Origin: Lachnospiraceae bacterium
Lineage (GTDB): Bacteria; Bacillota; Clostridia; Lachnospirales; Lachnospiraceae
Direction: 5' to 3'
Assembly (NCBI GenBank): GCA_902363555.1
Contig: CABJAM010000005.1
Span: 372,001-436,000, forward strand
Length of the DNA stretch: 64,000 nucleotides
Below, in pieces: positions 15,609-27,000 of this stretch (its first letter is position 1; the number at the start of each line of letters is the position of its first letter). The notes under the pieces are model-generated. The model saw only the letters and a program-made list of their open reading frames with translations. It was not told where the DNA came from and searched no databases. Both the position numbers and the translations under genes were made by a program.

Positions 15609-17500
15609 AATTTTTTTAATTCCTCTAAAATTTTTTCGGTCACTGAATGGGCGTCCAGCCCAAGAGTCGCCTTCAGGAAATCCACATTGCCATGCTCCAC
15701 ATACACATCGGGGATTCCAAAATTCAGTGTCTTTGCAGGGCTGTCAGAAGTATGCCTGCCGGCGCTGCATTCACGGGTCAGCAGCGCATCCACCTGTTCA
15801 CCAAAGCCGCCCCTCAGTACATTTTCTTCCAGGGTCACCACAAGCTTATGACCGGCCGCCAGCTTTAAAATCAGTTCCGTATCCACAGGCTTGACAAATC
15901 TCACATTAACGAGGGTCGGTGCAATGCCTGCTTCCAAAAGCCGTTCACGGATATCCTCCGCCACCTGGACCATGCTTCCCACGGCCAGTACAGCCACATC
16001 CTTTCCCTCATAGAGCAGCTCGCTTTTACCTGCCACAATGGGCGCCCGAAACTTTCTCAGTCCTTCATAAGCTTTGCCTCTGGGGTAACGTATGGCCAGC
16101 GGCTCATCAAAGGTCCGGGAAAATTTCAATATATCATAAAGCTCATATTTGTTTTTCGGCGCAAATACATTCATTCCCGGGATAGAGGATAAAAAGGACA
16201 AATCCAAAATTCCCTGATGCGTTTCGCCGTCAGCCCCCACGATCCCCGCCCGGTCAATGCAAAAAACAACCGGATAATGAGGGATACAGACATCATGGAT
16301 CAGTTGGTCATAGGCGCGCTGTAAAAACGATGAATAGATGGCCACATAAGGCTTCATCCCGGCCGCCGCCAGCCCGGCGGCAAAGGTCACGGCATGCTCC
16401 TCTGCAATCCCCACATCAAAAAACCGTTTGGGATACTGCTTGCTGAATTTATACAAGCCGGTACCGTAGGGCATGGCCGCGCACACACCCACGATCTTTT
16501 CATCCTCAGCCGCCATGCGCAGCATGATCCGTGAAAACACCTGAGTGTAGGACAGCGCCGTACTTGTACTTAACGGCTGGCCGGTGCTCACGTCAAACTT
16601 ATCCACACCGTGATAAGCCGACGGGTCCTCCTCTGCCGGAAGATAGCCCTTACCCTTTTTCGTTATAACATGGACGAGCACCGTCTGCTTTTTGCGCTTG
16701 GCCGCCTGGATCGCCTTAACAAGCTGGCCGATATCGTGGCCGTCCACCGGCCCCATATAGTCGATGCCTAAATCCTCAAAAAAACCACCCGGCATTAAAA
16801 TCTGTTTCAGAGAATCCTTAGACCGTTTCACACCTTTGGCAACACTCTCACCGATTCTTGGAATCCGCCGCAGGGCTGCCTCCACATCCTCTTTAAAATC
16901 AATATACGACTCATTAATACGTATATCATTTAAATATTTAGAAACGCCGCCCACATTTTCGGAAATAGACATTTTATTATCGTTTAAGATGATAATCAGA
17001 TTCGTGTCCATACGGGCGGCATTATTTAATGCCTCGTAGGCCATACCGCCGGTCAGGGCCCCGTCACCGATCACCGCGGCCACCGTATACTTTTCCCCAA
17101 GCAGATCACGCCCTCTTGCATATCCCAGGGCGGCGGATATGGACGTGGAGCTGTGACCGGTATCAAAGGCGTCGCAATCGCTCTCCCGGCATTTGGGAAA
17201 GCCGCTGATCCCGCCGTAAGAACGCAGCCCTGGAAAGGCATCCTTGCGCCCGGTCAAGATCTTATGCACATAGGACTGGTGGCCCACATCCCAGATGATC
17301 TTGTCCTCCGGCAGGTTGAGGCATAAATGCAGCGCCATCGTCAGCTCCACCACCCCCAGATTGGAGGCCAGATGGCCGCCGGTCTGGCTGATGCTCCCCA
17401 AAAGGAAATCGCGGATCTCCTGTGCCAGCTCCTCATACTGCTCCGGAGGAATATTTTTTATATCATTGGGCTGATGAATACTATCCAAAATTTTCGCCAT
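15605..17500 (-). CDS. dxs: 1-deoxy-D-xylulose-5-phosphate synthase
   Basis: Dxs condenses pyruvate and glyceraldehyde-3-phosphate with thiamine diphosphate, the first step of the MEP isoprenoid pathway. The 631-residue protein shows DVGHQSYVHKILTGRKD near the N-terminus, the cofactor motif VIGDGALTGGMAYEALNNA, and GIAEEHAVTFAAGLAAAGMKP and DRAGIVGADGETHQG in the pyrimidine and transketolase domains. The ATG at 17500 has an AAGGTG site; a GTG at 17542 would add 14 residues and overlap ispA. It lies between ispA and tlyA, so two isoprenoid steps share the operon. Confidence 0.96.
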   Translation of the reverse strand: MAKILDSIHQPNDIKNIPPEQYEELAQEIRDFLLGSISQTGGHLASNLGVVELTMALHLCLNLPEDKIIWDVGHQSYVHKILTGRKDAFPGLRSYGGISGFPKCRESDCDAFDTGHSSTSISAALGYARGRDLLGEKYTVAAVIGDGALTGGMAYEALNNAARMDTNLIIILNDNKMSISENVGGVSKYLNDIRINESYIDFKEDVEAALRRIPRIGESVAKGVKRSKDSLKQILMPGGFFEDLGIDYMGPVDGHDIGQLVKAIQAAKRKKQTVLVHVITKKGKGYLPAEEDPSAYHGVDKFDVSTGQPLSTSTALSYTQVFSRIMLRMAAEDEKIVGVCAAMPYGTGLYKFSKQYPKRFFDVGIAEEHAVTFAAGLAAAGMKPYVAIYSSFLQRAYDQLIHDVCIPHYPVVFCIDRAGIVGADGETHQGILDLSFLSSIPGMNVFAPKNKYELYDILKFSRTFDEPLAIRYPRGKAYEGLRKFRAPIVAGKSELLYEGKDVAVLAVGSMVQVAEDIRERLLEAGIAPTLVNVRFVKPVDTELILKLAAGHKLVVTLEENVLRGGFGEQVDALLTRECSAGRHTSDSPAKTLNFGIPDVYVEHGNVDFLKATLGLDAHSVTEKILEELKKL

Positions 17501-17517
17501 TTTTGTACACCTTGCTT

Positions 17518-18420
17518 TTATTTTTTTCTGTGTATCAGCCACAGGATTAAGGCCTTTAAAAACGGATTGGCACTGTCGATCTGAAGTTCCTCAAGTATGG
17601 CAATGGCCTTCATCGATAATGCTTCCACCTGTTTTTTTGCCGCATCCATTCCCTTTAATGTCACATAAGTCGTCTTTTCGTTTTTTGCATCACTGCCGGC
17701 CAGCTTTCCAAGCTCCTCCAGTGTTCCGGTAACATCCAGTATATCGTCCTGGATCTGAAAGGCGATGCCAATGGCATCGGCCGCAGCTTCCAGCGCCTTT
17801 ACATCATCATCACCGGCCCCGGCTAAAATCCCGCCGATCATCATAGAGCACTGGATCAGAGCGCTTGTTTTATTCCGGTAAATAAATTCCAGTGTCGCTT
17901 CATCCAGCGGTTTCCCATTCAGCTCCACATCCACGACCTGTCCGCCGATCATCCCGTAAATTCCAGGCTTCGCAGCCAAAATCTGCATGGCATGCGCCAC
18001 TCTTGGCAGCTCGTCTGGTGAAGCTTCCGGAATCGCCTTAGAGGCAGTCTCAAAAGCAAAGTTTAACAGAGCGTCGCCAGCCAGTATGGCCATCGCCTCA
18101 CCGTATACGACATGAACCGTCTTACGGCCTCTGCGGTATTCGTCATTGTCCAGCGCCGGCAGGTCGTCATGGATCAGCGAATACGTATGGATCATCTCGA
18201 TCGCCGCCATAAACGGATGTATAAGCGCATCCCTGGCCCCGCCAAAAAGCTGGGCGCACTCAGCCATAAGCATCGGCCTCAGCCGCTTTCCTCCGGCATT
18301 GACCGCATAATTCATCGCTTCAAAAACAGTGGCCTGCGGACCGTTTTGTGCAGGAAGCCAGGCCTTAATAACAGTTTCCACCTGCTGTGCCTTTTCCATT
18401 ACATTTTCATCAAAATTCAT
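17518..18420 (-). CDS. ispA: Farnesyl diphosphate synthase
   Basis: The 300-residue all-helical prenyltransferase joins isopentenyl and allylic diphosphates to make farnesyl diphosphate. The first aspartate-rich motif is HDDLPALDND (Asp85, Asp86, Asp91) with RRGRKTVH just after it. The second is FQIQDDILDVTGT with GKLAGSD. The N-terminal GGKRLRPML binds the diphosphate. It overlaps xseB by 11 bases, and dxs follows. Related geranylgeranyl synthases look alike; the operon position and motif spacing favour farnesyl synthase. Confidence 0.93.
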   Translation of the reverse strand: MNFDENVMEKAQQVETVIKAWLPAQNGPQATVFEAMNYAVNAGGKRLRPMLMAECAQLFGGARDALIHPFMAAIEMIHTYSLIHDDLPALDNDEYRRGRKTVHVVYGEAMAILAGDALLNFAFETASKAIPEASPDELPRVAHAMQILAAKPGIYGMIGGQVVDVELNGKPLDEATLEFIYRNKTSALIQCSMMIGGILAGAGDDDVKALEAAADAIGIAFQIQDDILDVTGTLEELGKLAGSDAKNEKTTYVTLKGMDAAKKQVEALSMKAIAILEELQIDSANPFLKALILWLIHRKK

Positions 18421-18616
18421 TCACTTCATCCTCAGTTTTTAATTCAATGATTTTCTTCTCCACCTTATCAATGGAATCGTTGCAGTATTTTAAAAGCTTT
18501 ACGCCCTGCTGGTAAAGCTTCAGCGCCTCATCTAGCGACACATCGGGATTTTCCAGCGCCGTAATTGTTGTTTCCAATTCCTCAAATGCTGTTTCCAGCG
18601 TCTTTGCCTTCGCCAT
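18410..18616 (-). CDS. xseB: Exonuclease VII small subunit
   Basis: The 68-residue coiled protein (LETAFEELETTITALENPDVSLDEALKLYQQGV region, residues 6-38) is a typical XseB. Several copies bind one XseA to form exonuclease VII, which degrades single-stranded DNA from either end. It begins 11 bases after xseA and overlaps the start of ispA by 11 bases, the standard Firmicute arrangement. Confidence 0.95.
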   Translation of the reverse strand: MAKAKTLETAFEELETTITALENPDVSLDEALKLYQQGVKLLKYCNDSIDKVEKKIIELKTEDEVNEF

Positions 18617-18627
18617 GGGCAGCCCTC

Positions 18628-19890
18628 CTATCTTTTATTATCGGGGCTTTCCTCTAAAACCCCTTGATTCATACGCGCATCAGCGCGGTCTTTGTTGATG
18701 ATCGTCTTTACCGCCGTCGCCTCAACATCTCCGTCGGCCAGAGAAACCATAAGCGTATCTCCGGGCGTAACCTGCGACACACTGCGCAGTAAATGGCCAT
18801 CTGCTCCGGTCACAAACGCATAACCGGCCGAAAGCCGCTCCAGCGGAGAACGTCCGGACAGCCGTTCTGCATACAACGCCACACGGTGGCGCTTGCGTTC
18901 GATAGCCGAGGCTGCCAGCCGTGAAAGTATATCCTCCATGTCCAAAAGCCGCATCCGTTTTTCCCGGATCTGGCTTTCCGGACTTAAATGTTCCAGCTTC
19001 AAACGGTATTTGTCCACATACTGCCGGTTCAGATGGACCTTCCCCACAAGGAGGGCGTCCAGCTTATCCTCGTATTGCGACAGCCGCAAAAACAGCTCCC
19101 GCACATCCGGCACCGCCAGCTCCGCAGCCGCGGATGGTGTGGGCGCACGCATATCCGCCACAAAATCGGCAATGGTCACATCCGTTTCATGGCCCACCGC
19201 AGAGATCACAGGCGTCTGGCACTCATAAACAGCCCTGGCCACCACCGCCTCATTAAAGGCCCACAGATCCTCCATAGAGCCGCCGCCCCGGCCTACAATG
19301 ATCGTATCCACACCGTAGGCGTCCAGCGTCTTTATCCCCCGCACGATCGTAGGCGCCGCTTCCATCCCCTGAACGATGGCCGGATAAAGCACCAATTGTA
19401 CAAAAGGATTGCGCCGGGTGGAAATATTGATAATATCCTGGATGGCCGCCCCTGTTTTCGCTGTGACGATCCCCACCCTTTTCGGATATTTGGGGATCGG
19501 CTTTTTGTGGGCTGGGTCAAAATACCCTCTGGCCTCCAGCTCCTTTTTTAAAGCCTCATACTTCTGGTAGAGAAGCCCCTGGCCGTCCAGGTCGATCTGC
19601 CGGGCATAGAGCTGATACCGGCCATCCCGCTCATAAACGCTGATGCTGCCAAAGACAACCACCTGCTGCCCCTCCGACATCTTAAAGCCCAGGCCGCCCC
19701 GGGAGCCGGCAAACATCACACAGGCCACGGCGCTCGTCTTATCCTTTAACGTAAAATAAATATGACCCGACGTATGATATTTGCAATTGGATACCTCGCC
19801 CCGGACATAAATATTATTCAGAGCATAATCGCTTGTAAATAAATGCTTAATATACTGGTTGAGAGCCCCAACCGAATAAACCTCTTTCAT
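18628..19890 (-). CDS. xseA: Exonuclease VII large subunit
   Basis: The 420-residue protein has an N-terminal OB-fold (about 1-100, SVGALNQYIKHLF and VRGEVSNCKYHTSGHIYFTL). The catalytic domain (about 120-330) contains RVGIVTAKTGAAIQDI, DTIIVGRGGGSMEDLWAFN and ISAVGHETDVTIADFVAD, all hallmarks of XseA. A coiled region (about 255-350) and a C-terminal GYAFVTGADGHLL beta segment follow. With XseB it forms the single-strand nuclease exonuclease VII. It is placed between nusB and xseB. Confidence 0.96.
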   Translation of the reverse strand: MKEVYSVGALNQYIKHLFTSDYALNNIYVRGEVSNCKYHTSGHIYFTLKDKTSAVACVMFAGSRGGLGFKMSEGQQVVVFGSISVYERDGRYQLYARQIDLDGQGLLYQKYEALKKELEARGYFDPAHKKPIPKYPKRVGIVTAKTGAAIQDIINISTRRNPFVQLVLYPAIVQGMEAAPTIVRGIKTLDAYGVDTIIVGRGGGSMEDLWAFNEAVVARAVYECQTPVISAVGHETDVTIADFVADMRAPTPSAAAELAVPDVRELFLRLSQYEDKLDALLVGKVHLNRQYVDKYRLKLEHLSPESQIREKRMRLLDMEDILSRLAASAIERKRHRVALYAERLSGRSPLERLSAGYAFVTGADGHLLRSVSQVTPGDTLMVSLADGDVEATAVKTIINKDRADARMNQGVLEESPDNKR

Positions 19891-19910
19891 ACACTCACCC
19901 TGACGCCCGT

Positions 19911-20306
19911 CTACGCCAGCTTCGCCAAAACACCGTTAACGAATGACGGGGACTCGTCGGTACCGTAACGCTTGGCCAGCTCCACAGCCTCATTAATGGC
20001 CACGCCCGTAGGTACATCCTCATCATAAGCCATCTCAAACAGTGCCAGCCGTATGATCGTCAGGTCCACCTTACCCATCCGGTTGATCTTCCATCCCGTA
20101 GCCACCGCATCGATCCGCGCATCCAGATCGGACAGATGCTCCAATATACCGTCCACCTTCTTTTGTATGTATGTCAGATCCGCCTCTGTGGGCTCCACAA
20201 GATGTTCAATATATAAAGCCCTCTGCTCGGCCATCTCCTCCATGGGATGAAACTCCACACGAAATAAAAGCCTGAAAATATGTTCTCTCAACTCTCTCCT
20301 GGTCAT
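19911..20306 (-). CDS. nusB: Transcription antitermination factor NusB
   Basis: The start was placed at the ATG at 20306 (MTRRELREHIFRLLF), which has a GAGAGGA site and matches the family N-terminus; the open frame extends 20 codons further without support. The 131-residue all-helical protein binds boxA RNA with NusE for rRNA antitermination. The C-terminal signature is DVPTGVAINEAVELAKRYG followed by SPSFVNGVLAKLA. It follows asp23 by 101 bp and heads the xseA-xseB-ispA-dxs run. Confidence 0.95.
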   Translation of the reverse strand: MTRRELREHIFRLLFRVEFHPMEEMAEQRALYIEHLVEPTEADLTYIQKKVDGILEHLSDLDARIDAVATGWKINRMGKVDLTIIRLALFEMAYDEDVPTGVAINEAVELAKRYGTDESPSFVNGVLAKLA

Positions 20307-20407
20307 AGTGTTATCCTCTCTATACATAAGATTTTTATGAAAATGCCGCCATAACAAAAAAGCCAACGGCCCTCAAAAAAATGAAGACAGTCAGCTAATT
20401 TCATCAA

Positions 20408-20797
20408 CTATTTATCATTTTCCAGGTTCACATCAGCAATACGTATATTCACTTCGGAAACAGTCAGTCCGGTCATCGTCTCAATGGCATTCTTTACTTT
20501 TTCCTGAACAGCCTTGGACACCTCCGGAATACTGTAGCCGTATTCAATATTAATCCCCAGGTCCACAGACAGGGAATCCTCCCCAACGTCAATCTTAACG
20601 CCTTTGGAAAGGCTGCGCATCCCCAGCTTTGCCACCAGTTCATTCGTAATGTTCCCGGCCATGGAAGCCACACCCTTAACCTCTGTGGCAGCGAGGCCTG
20701 CAATGATCGTCACTACCTCGTCGGCAATGCGAACTTCTCCGCCAATACCATCATCCTGGATTCTGTAAGTGCTTCTTTCTTCCTGTTCTTTCGCCAT
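20408..20797 (-). CDS. asp23: Asp23/Gls24 family envelope stress response protein
   Basis: The start at 20797 has a GGAGG site eight bases upstream and matches the family N-terminus. The 129-residue protein has the Asp23 domain: GGEVRIADEVVTIIAGLAA near residue 20, LSVDLGINIEYGYSIPEV and IETMTGLTVSEVNIRIADV. Family members are abundant membrane-associated proteins linked to envelope stress and, in Bacillus (YqhY), to fatty-acid homeostasis. It normally lies close to spoIIIA and nusB; here the giant surface-protein gene separates it from spoIIIA. Confidence 0.93.
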   Translation of the reverse strand: MAKEQEERSTYRIQDDGIGGEVRIADEVVTIIAGLAATEVKGVASMAGNITNELVAKLGMRSLSKGVKIDVGEDSLSVDLGINIEYGYSIPEVSKAVQEKVKNAIETMTGLTVSEVNIRIADVNLENDK

Positions 20798-20856
20798 GTT
20801 TACAACCTCCATTTACATCTTCTATAATTAGTTCAAGCTTAAATCCAAATATTAAA

Positions 20857-20888
20857 GGAAATCGATCACCTGTCCGCGCCTCCGCGCG
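20857..20888 (-). promoter_or_regulatory. Leader hairpin of the asp23 operon, related to the 59-bp repeat
   Basis: The minus-strand 32-mer beginning CGCGCGGAGGCGCGGACAGG can be aligned without gaps to the start of the 59-bp repeat at 2194-2311, with 26 of 32 identities. CCGCGC-CTCC-GCGCGG (plus strand) forms a 6-bp stem. It lies in the asp23 leader, between the promoter and the start codon. Confidence 0.5.
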
Positions 20889-20910
20889 GTTCCTTATCAG
20901 GGTAGTTACT

Positions 20911-20938
20911 ATTATACCAAATTTTATGTGCTTTGCAA
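20911..20938 (-). promoter_or_regulatory. Promoter of the asp23-nusB operon
   Basis: On the minus strand TTGCAA (20933-20938) and TATAAT (20911-20916) are 16 bp apart, predicting a leader of about 105 bases before asp23. Confidence 0.65.
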
Positions 20939-20983
20939 AGCTTTTATTCACTTTTACATTTTTTATATTCGGATGTGATACTG

Positions 20984-21020
20984 AAAATGGCGGCTGCCAT
21001 GATTCGACATCCGCCATTTT
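20984..21020 (-). terminator. Terminator-like hairpin after the giant surface-protein gene
   Basis: AAAATGGCGG and CCGCCATTTT form a 10-bp stem about 43 bp after the stop of the surface-protein gene. The T tract is short (TTTT, part of the stem), but the position fits a terminator. Confidence 0.6.
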
Positions 21021-21062
21021 ATTAAAGCATATAAATTCTTATGTTTTGCAGACAGGTCCGGT

Positions 21063-24000
21063 TTACGCCGATTTTCTCCGTCTGCGCACATACAGGGCAG
21101 TACCAAGGGAAACCACGCACAGTGCAAGTAGAGGCACCACAGGTGTTTCATCCCCGGTCTTGACCCCATTACCATTATTTCCTACCGGTTTTTCCGGAGT
21201 TTTTACGGGTTCATCAATCTTCTTATCCGTCATAACAACCTTGATCATCTTATCAGCCCCTGGAGCCACAGGCACATTCTCCACTGTAAATTCCACAGGG
21301 TCCGCAAGCTGATACCCGGCCGGAGCTTGCGTCTCCACCAGCCGGTAAGTATTTCCTATCACCAGAACACCGCTGGAAATATGCGCATTTTCAGTGGAAG
21401 TCCACTGTTCGATCATGTTTCCATCTGCATCCAGAATCTGGAGCTTTGCACTCGCCAGAGGAGCACCGTTTTCATCCTGCTTTATAAAGGACACCTCGAC
21501 CGGAGGTTCGAGCCAGGTGATTTCACCGGTAACCGGGTCCGTAACGACCGTTCCATCGCCACTGTCAAAGTCCTTCATCAAAACTTCGCCCTGATCATTC
21601 ATAGTAAAGGTCATCTTCATAGGATTTGCCGACACATAACTGCCGTCCGGCGCTTCCAGTTCCTTTATCATGTATTCCGTATCCATAAGAACCCCCTTAA
21701 ATTCCAGGATTCCTCCGGTATCGGTCACTGAGGTGGCGATCAGCTGCCATTCCCCATTATCCGCCGATTGGCAGTCCATAAAACGCCGTTGACGGACATC
21801 TAACGTATTCTCTGACGATGTGTTATCCCCGGACAGGCCGCCGGCCCGGCTTAAAAATGCCGAAACAGGCTGTACGGATGTGCCGCGCTTATAAAGTCCA
21901 TAAACAGAACCTGCCAGTACCTGATTCGTATCCTTTTCATTGACTTTTGTAAACCGGATATCCGTCCGGTACACATCATTGACAAGGGTATTATCCTTAA
22001 CCAGCGTGCCGTCCGCGTTCCGGAGGCCTTCAAATTCTCCGGAAATCACATCCGCCGTGTAGGTGTTCGTATCCATCCGGTAGCCCTCAGGCGCTTTTGT
22101 CTCCCGGATCAAATACCGTCCAGGAGGAAGCTTCTCAAAAATTACCGTACCTGTTTGGTCACTGACGGACACTGCCACTGCCTTGTCCGGAGCATTTTGC
22201 GCATACGCACTAAATTCCACGCCGGCCAGAGGTATGGCGGCATTTGCGTCAATTCCGCTCAGAGTTTCATCGGCACAGGCTTCATTATATAACCCTGTTT
22301 TAGTAAATATAAGCCTTGTGGGCGAATCAAATACGGTTAGTATATTCCCCGGCAGCGGTTCATCATCCACCGTGATCTGTCCATCCGTTCCCATCGTAAA
22401 ACAAAGGATTTCCGGATTCAGCGCATATCCCACCGGTGCTTTTATTTCCTTAAGCATGTAGGTCTCGCCGCCGGTCAGCAGACCGGTTAATGTGATCCTT
22501 CCGCCGGTCACTGTGACTGTCCGGGTATCATCGGCCTGATTTACATTTGTTATGGTAAATACAGCCCCATCCAGCAAATTCCCATCACCGTCATCACCCG
22601 GGAGCAGATCTGCGCCGCGCTTTTCCAGAGTCACTTCATTTTGTACATTTTCAATGCTGCCTTTATCCACCGACAGGATGATTTCTGTGTTGATCCGTCC
22701 GATTTCAAAGGTGTGTTCGGTCGTATCCAGAATATAGCCGGACTGCGCCGTTTTTTCCACCAGCTTGTATTCGCCCCATTCAAGACCGCTGATGGTCATT
22801 TCCCCGACGTTGGCTTTATCCAGATCGCTGCCATCCACATCGGCTATACTCGTATACTGCTTCCCTGTTATAAAGTTCAAGACATTATCCAGCCAGTTCC
22901 CGTCCTTTTTCTGATAAAGTGTGTAAACGACACCATTCAGACCAGCGCCATCCCCCTCGTCCACCTTTTTCAGTGTGACGGAGCCGAGGGTACGGATATT
23001 GGTCAGACCGTTATCCGTAAGCAATCCGTCACCGGAGATTACACGAAGGTTCCAGGATGAAGCATCTGTTTCTGCCTTTTGTGCTTCTGTCTTTGTAATT
23101 TTAAGCTCCAAACCCTGTTTTGAATTATCTACGGTAAATTTCGCTGTAAATGGCGCATCTCCATCGAGTTCGTAGCCATAGATCGTGGCCGTCTCCGTCA
23201 GTCGGTAATCGCCCCGGGTCAGACCTTCAATCTTGAGGCCAGCGGCAGTGGTCACATATCGGCCATCGTTGTTCCCCTGAATATAAGGCTTAAAATCAGC
23301 GCCATCCTTCTTTTCCAGGAGGAAGGTTACGCCTGGCAGTGCCGTGCCGTCCGTCGCGTCTGTTTTTGTCATCGACAAAGACGCCGCAAAACGATCGTTT
23401 TCCACAAGGAGCTGCCCGTCGGATTTCTCACCGTTGATTTTGATGACCATCTGCTTCTGGGTATCGTCCGTGGTTATTTGCACCTCTGCCTGCCAGTTTT
23501 CATCAATATGAACGTCATCGGCCACACCTTTTTTCAGAGATTCCGCAAGGTTTTCTTTAATGATATAGCTTCCCTCCGGTATGTCATTAAAGGTCAGACT
23601 TCCGTCGGCTGCGGTATACTGTGTGGTCACGAGGGCTGCATCGCCGGTCTTGTGGCTGTCATAGAGCGAAAAAGCCACATTCGCAATCGCACTGCCGCCC
23701 TCATCGGTAAAGCCTTTATTTATGGTAATATCACCGGTAAATTTTATATCGGTCATCGACAGTGTATTTCCGTCAAGCACGCCATTCACTTTGTCATCCG
23801 GGCCCTTGATCAATTCGATCTTATTTCCGGCACTCAGTGTAAAGTAGATCGAATCTGCCAGGAGATATCCGTCCGGCCGCCCGTCTTCCTTCAGTACATA
23901 GGTTCCTTCAGGGATTTCACCGTTGAGAACCTGAACGCTGTCAGTGCTTGTCCAAGCATAAACCTCCTTGCCGATTTTCTTACTCTGAACATCCCATTCA

Positions 24001-27000
24001 TAAATTGCAAGCGCTGCACCTGGAACGAATGCTTCGGACGCATCCCCGGAAATCTTTTTAACCGCCACGTATGTCTTTGTGTTGGCAATCGAAAGCACGC
24101 CATCCTTAAGGGATGCCCCCAGACCGTTTTCGCTGCCAAGCGTCAGTCCGCTTTCACTGAACGAAAACGTGGTTTTGGCCTGGACCGGCGTGACATAGCC
24201 ATCCGGTGTTTTTGTCTCCACAATACTGTATTCACCGGGAAGCAGCATCCACCGGCCATCAATTTCTTCTGTATAGGGAATACCACTGCTATTGTTCTTC
24301 CCATAGGGATTTCCCGCCGCATCCGCATTGGTCAACTGGTAAGTTCCTTTTTCGGAAACAGACTCGGTCAATCGGGCCACGGTCGTTTCCGCCAAATCGC
24401 CGCCGATTTTTGTCCGCACTTCAAATACAGCGCCGGACAACATCGTTTCCGGAGCCTCCTTATCACTCTTTTTCAGAGTTAATTTATTCCGGTAAACAAT
24501 ATTCGGGTAGTTATTTACCGAAGTTTCCAGCTCCGCATGGCCTTTGGCAACATAGGTAACCTTCCCGGAAAGGCTGCCATCCGGGGTTGCCGGGGCATCC
24601 AGCGATATCCATGCACAGCCTTCATGCCCGGCCAGCTCACCGCCTTCGCCGATTGTAAATGCTATAGGCTCCGTTAAACCTATGTGAAAGCCCTCCGGTG
24701 CACTCGTCTCTTTTATGAAATAGTCTCCATACCACAGATGTTTGTAAGTGCCGCTGACTTCGTCCTTGTAGGCCCCGGCATTATTCCCGACAGTTTCATA
24801 GGCAAGCTTCCCTCTGGCATCCGTTTTCAGTGTCAGATAAGGCACGGTTTCCGTTTTTCCGGACGCATCCTTATGATAAATTTCAAAGACAACACCTGCA
24901 ACCGGATGGTCCGCCTTTACATCCAGGCCGGATACCGCATTACCACTGTATATCTGCTCCGCCAGGACTTTATGAAGATTCACATAGCCATATTTTTTAT
25001 AATTCACAAGCGTATAGGTGCCACTGACCGGATTCATTTCCGTCCAGTCTGCCAGTGTATCTTCCGTAATAGAAATAGTTCCGTCATTCAATGACAGGTT
25101 CTGGGTATTTTTCACCACGGTTATATACTCACCCTCGGCATTTCGGCTGATACGGATATGTACGGCGACTTTATTTTTGTCACTCTGCAGGTTTAGCCCC
25201 ACAGTATTCTCCACAAGCAGATAGTCGCCCATGGGCAGGCCGCTTAAGGTCAATGTTCCATCACTGCCTGTGAACAGACTGCCATTACCTGCCGGCGCGT
25301 ATTCGAAGTAAGTCGTTGTCGCTATGGGTACATCAAGAATCATCGGTGTCGATGCAGGTGACACTGCTGATCCGCTGTCAAGAACCTCCCCGGCACCTCT
25401 ACGGTACACATCAAAGGCGACATTGGTCATAACAATTCCCTCAACGTCAGTTTTCTTTAACTTAATATCGGTTTTATATAAAGTATTGGTCACCGGCTCC
25501 GATGTCTTTGCATAAGTAAAACCGGTATTATCGCTGGCAACTGTCAAATCGGCCCGGTTTATGGTGATTGTGGACGTCATCACGTTATAACCGTCTGGCG
25601 CTGATATCTCCTTTAGAACATAATCCCCATATTCAACATTGGTGAATGTCACTATACCATTAGCATCGGATTTTTGTGTTGCTAATGGCGTTTCCGCCAC
25701 AGTATTGCCGATTTTCCGGTACAGGCCAAATTCGGCGTTCTCTAACTTCATCTGGTTGAATGCCGTCAGAACGCTTTCGGAAACCGTCTTGGTAAAAGTA
25801 ATCGTTCCTTCGATCGGCTGGTTATAGCAGCTATTTTCGGTATCCACTTTTTCACTCTGACCGGTGCGATTTGGCGTCAATTTTGATACAAGACTCTGGT
25901 TCAGACCAACGTTATCCGTTTTTTCCGTAACAGCCAGCGTATATACAAGCTCTTTTCCGTTAGAACCGCCGGTTTTGTAACCTTCTTTGGCATCGGAACC
26001 GTAAAGCTCATAAATCTCATAATTTCCAACAGGGAGGTCACTTAAAGTAACTTTTCCGTCAATACCGGACGTTACGGTTCGGTCTATCTTATCCTTAGGA
26101 ACACCGATTTCTTCGTCAGGTGCAGCACTGACGATCTGGAATTTAACTCCAGCCAGCGGCTCCTGATTATCAGATACAATCTGATCTCCGGTTCCCTGAT
26201 GATACCCTGCATATTTAGTAAACATTACATCCGTGGTATTTATCGCATTATACAGCTTATCATCCTTAACGCTGAGACCCCCGGCAAAATCACCGTAGCC
26301 ATAGTCGTACTTATTATCCTTACTGTTCCACACCACGATCAGCTTCATTTTTCCAGGCTTCATTCCCTGACTTGCTTTTGTTTCTTCAATGATATACTCA
26401 CCGGCATCCAGTCCTGAAATAGTTATCTTACCACTCGTATCCGTCACAACGGTTTTCGTTTCCAGCTTTCCGGATGGCTTTCCGTACTGATTTATTGGCG
26501 TAATTGTAAAGGTAACACCTTCCGGGGCAGTTTTGTAGCCCCAGTCTGCCTTTCCATTTTTCTCTTCATAAGAAGCCCAGTCCGCATTATACTTTGTAAA
26601 GGTAAGCTCCGTCGATACAGGCTCGTTTTTAAATACAACATTTGCGGCTTCCAGATTACCATCACCATCGATATTGTGATACTGATAAATATCTGTCAGA
26701 TCCACAGCTCCATAGATTTTGTTATCATACGTTATCGTTGATAAATTCTGATCAACCAGGTTTCCATCCGTTGTAGCAAAGTAAATGAACTGCGGCCGAT
26801 CCACATTTTCATATCCTGGAGCCGCGTTAATTTCACGGAAAACACAGATCAGATCATTTTTATCCGACGTGCTGTCTTTGGATATTTTTATATTCGTAAA
26901 GTAAATTCCACCATCGACTGTCGAACGCGTTTTGCTGAACTTCTGAACAACGTCACCGATGGCCAGCGTACCATTCTCATATTTAAAAGTACACACATCC

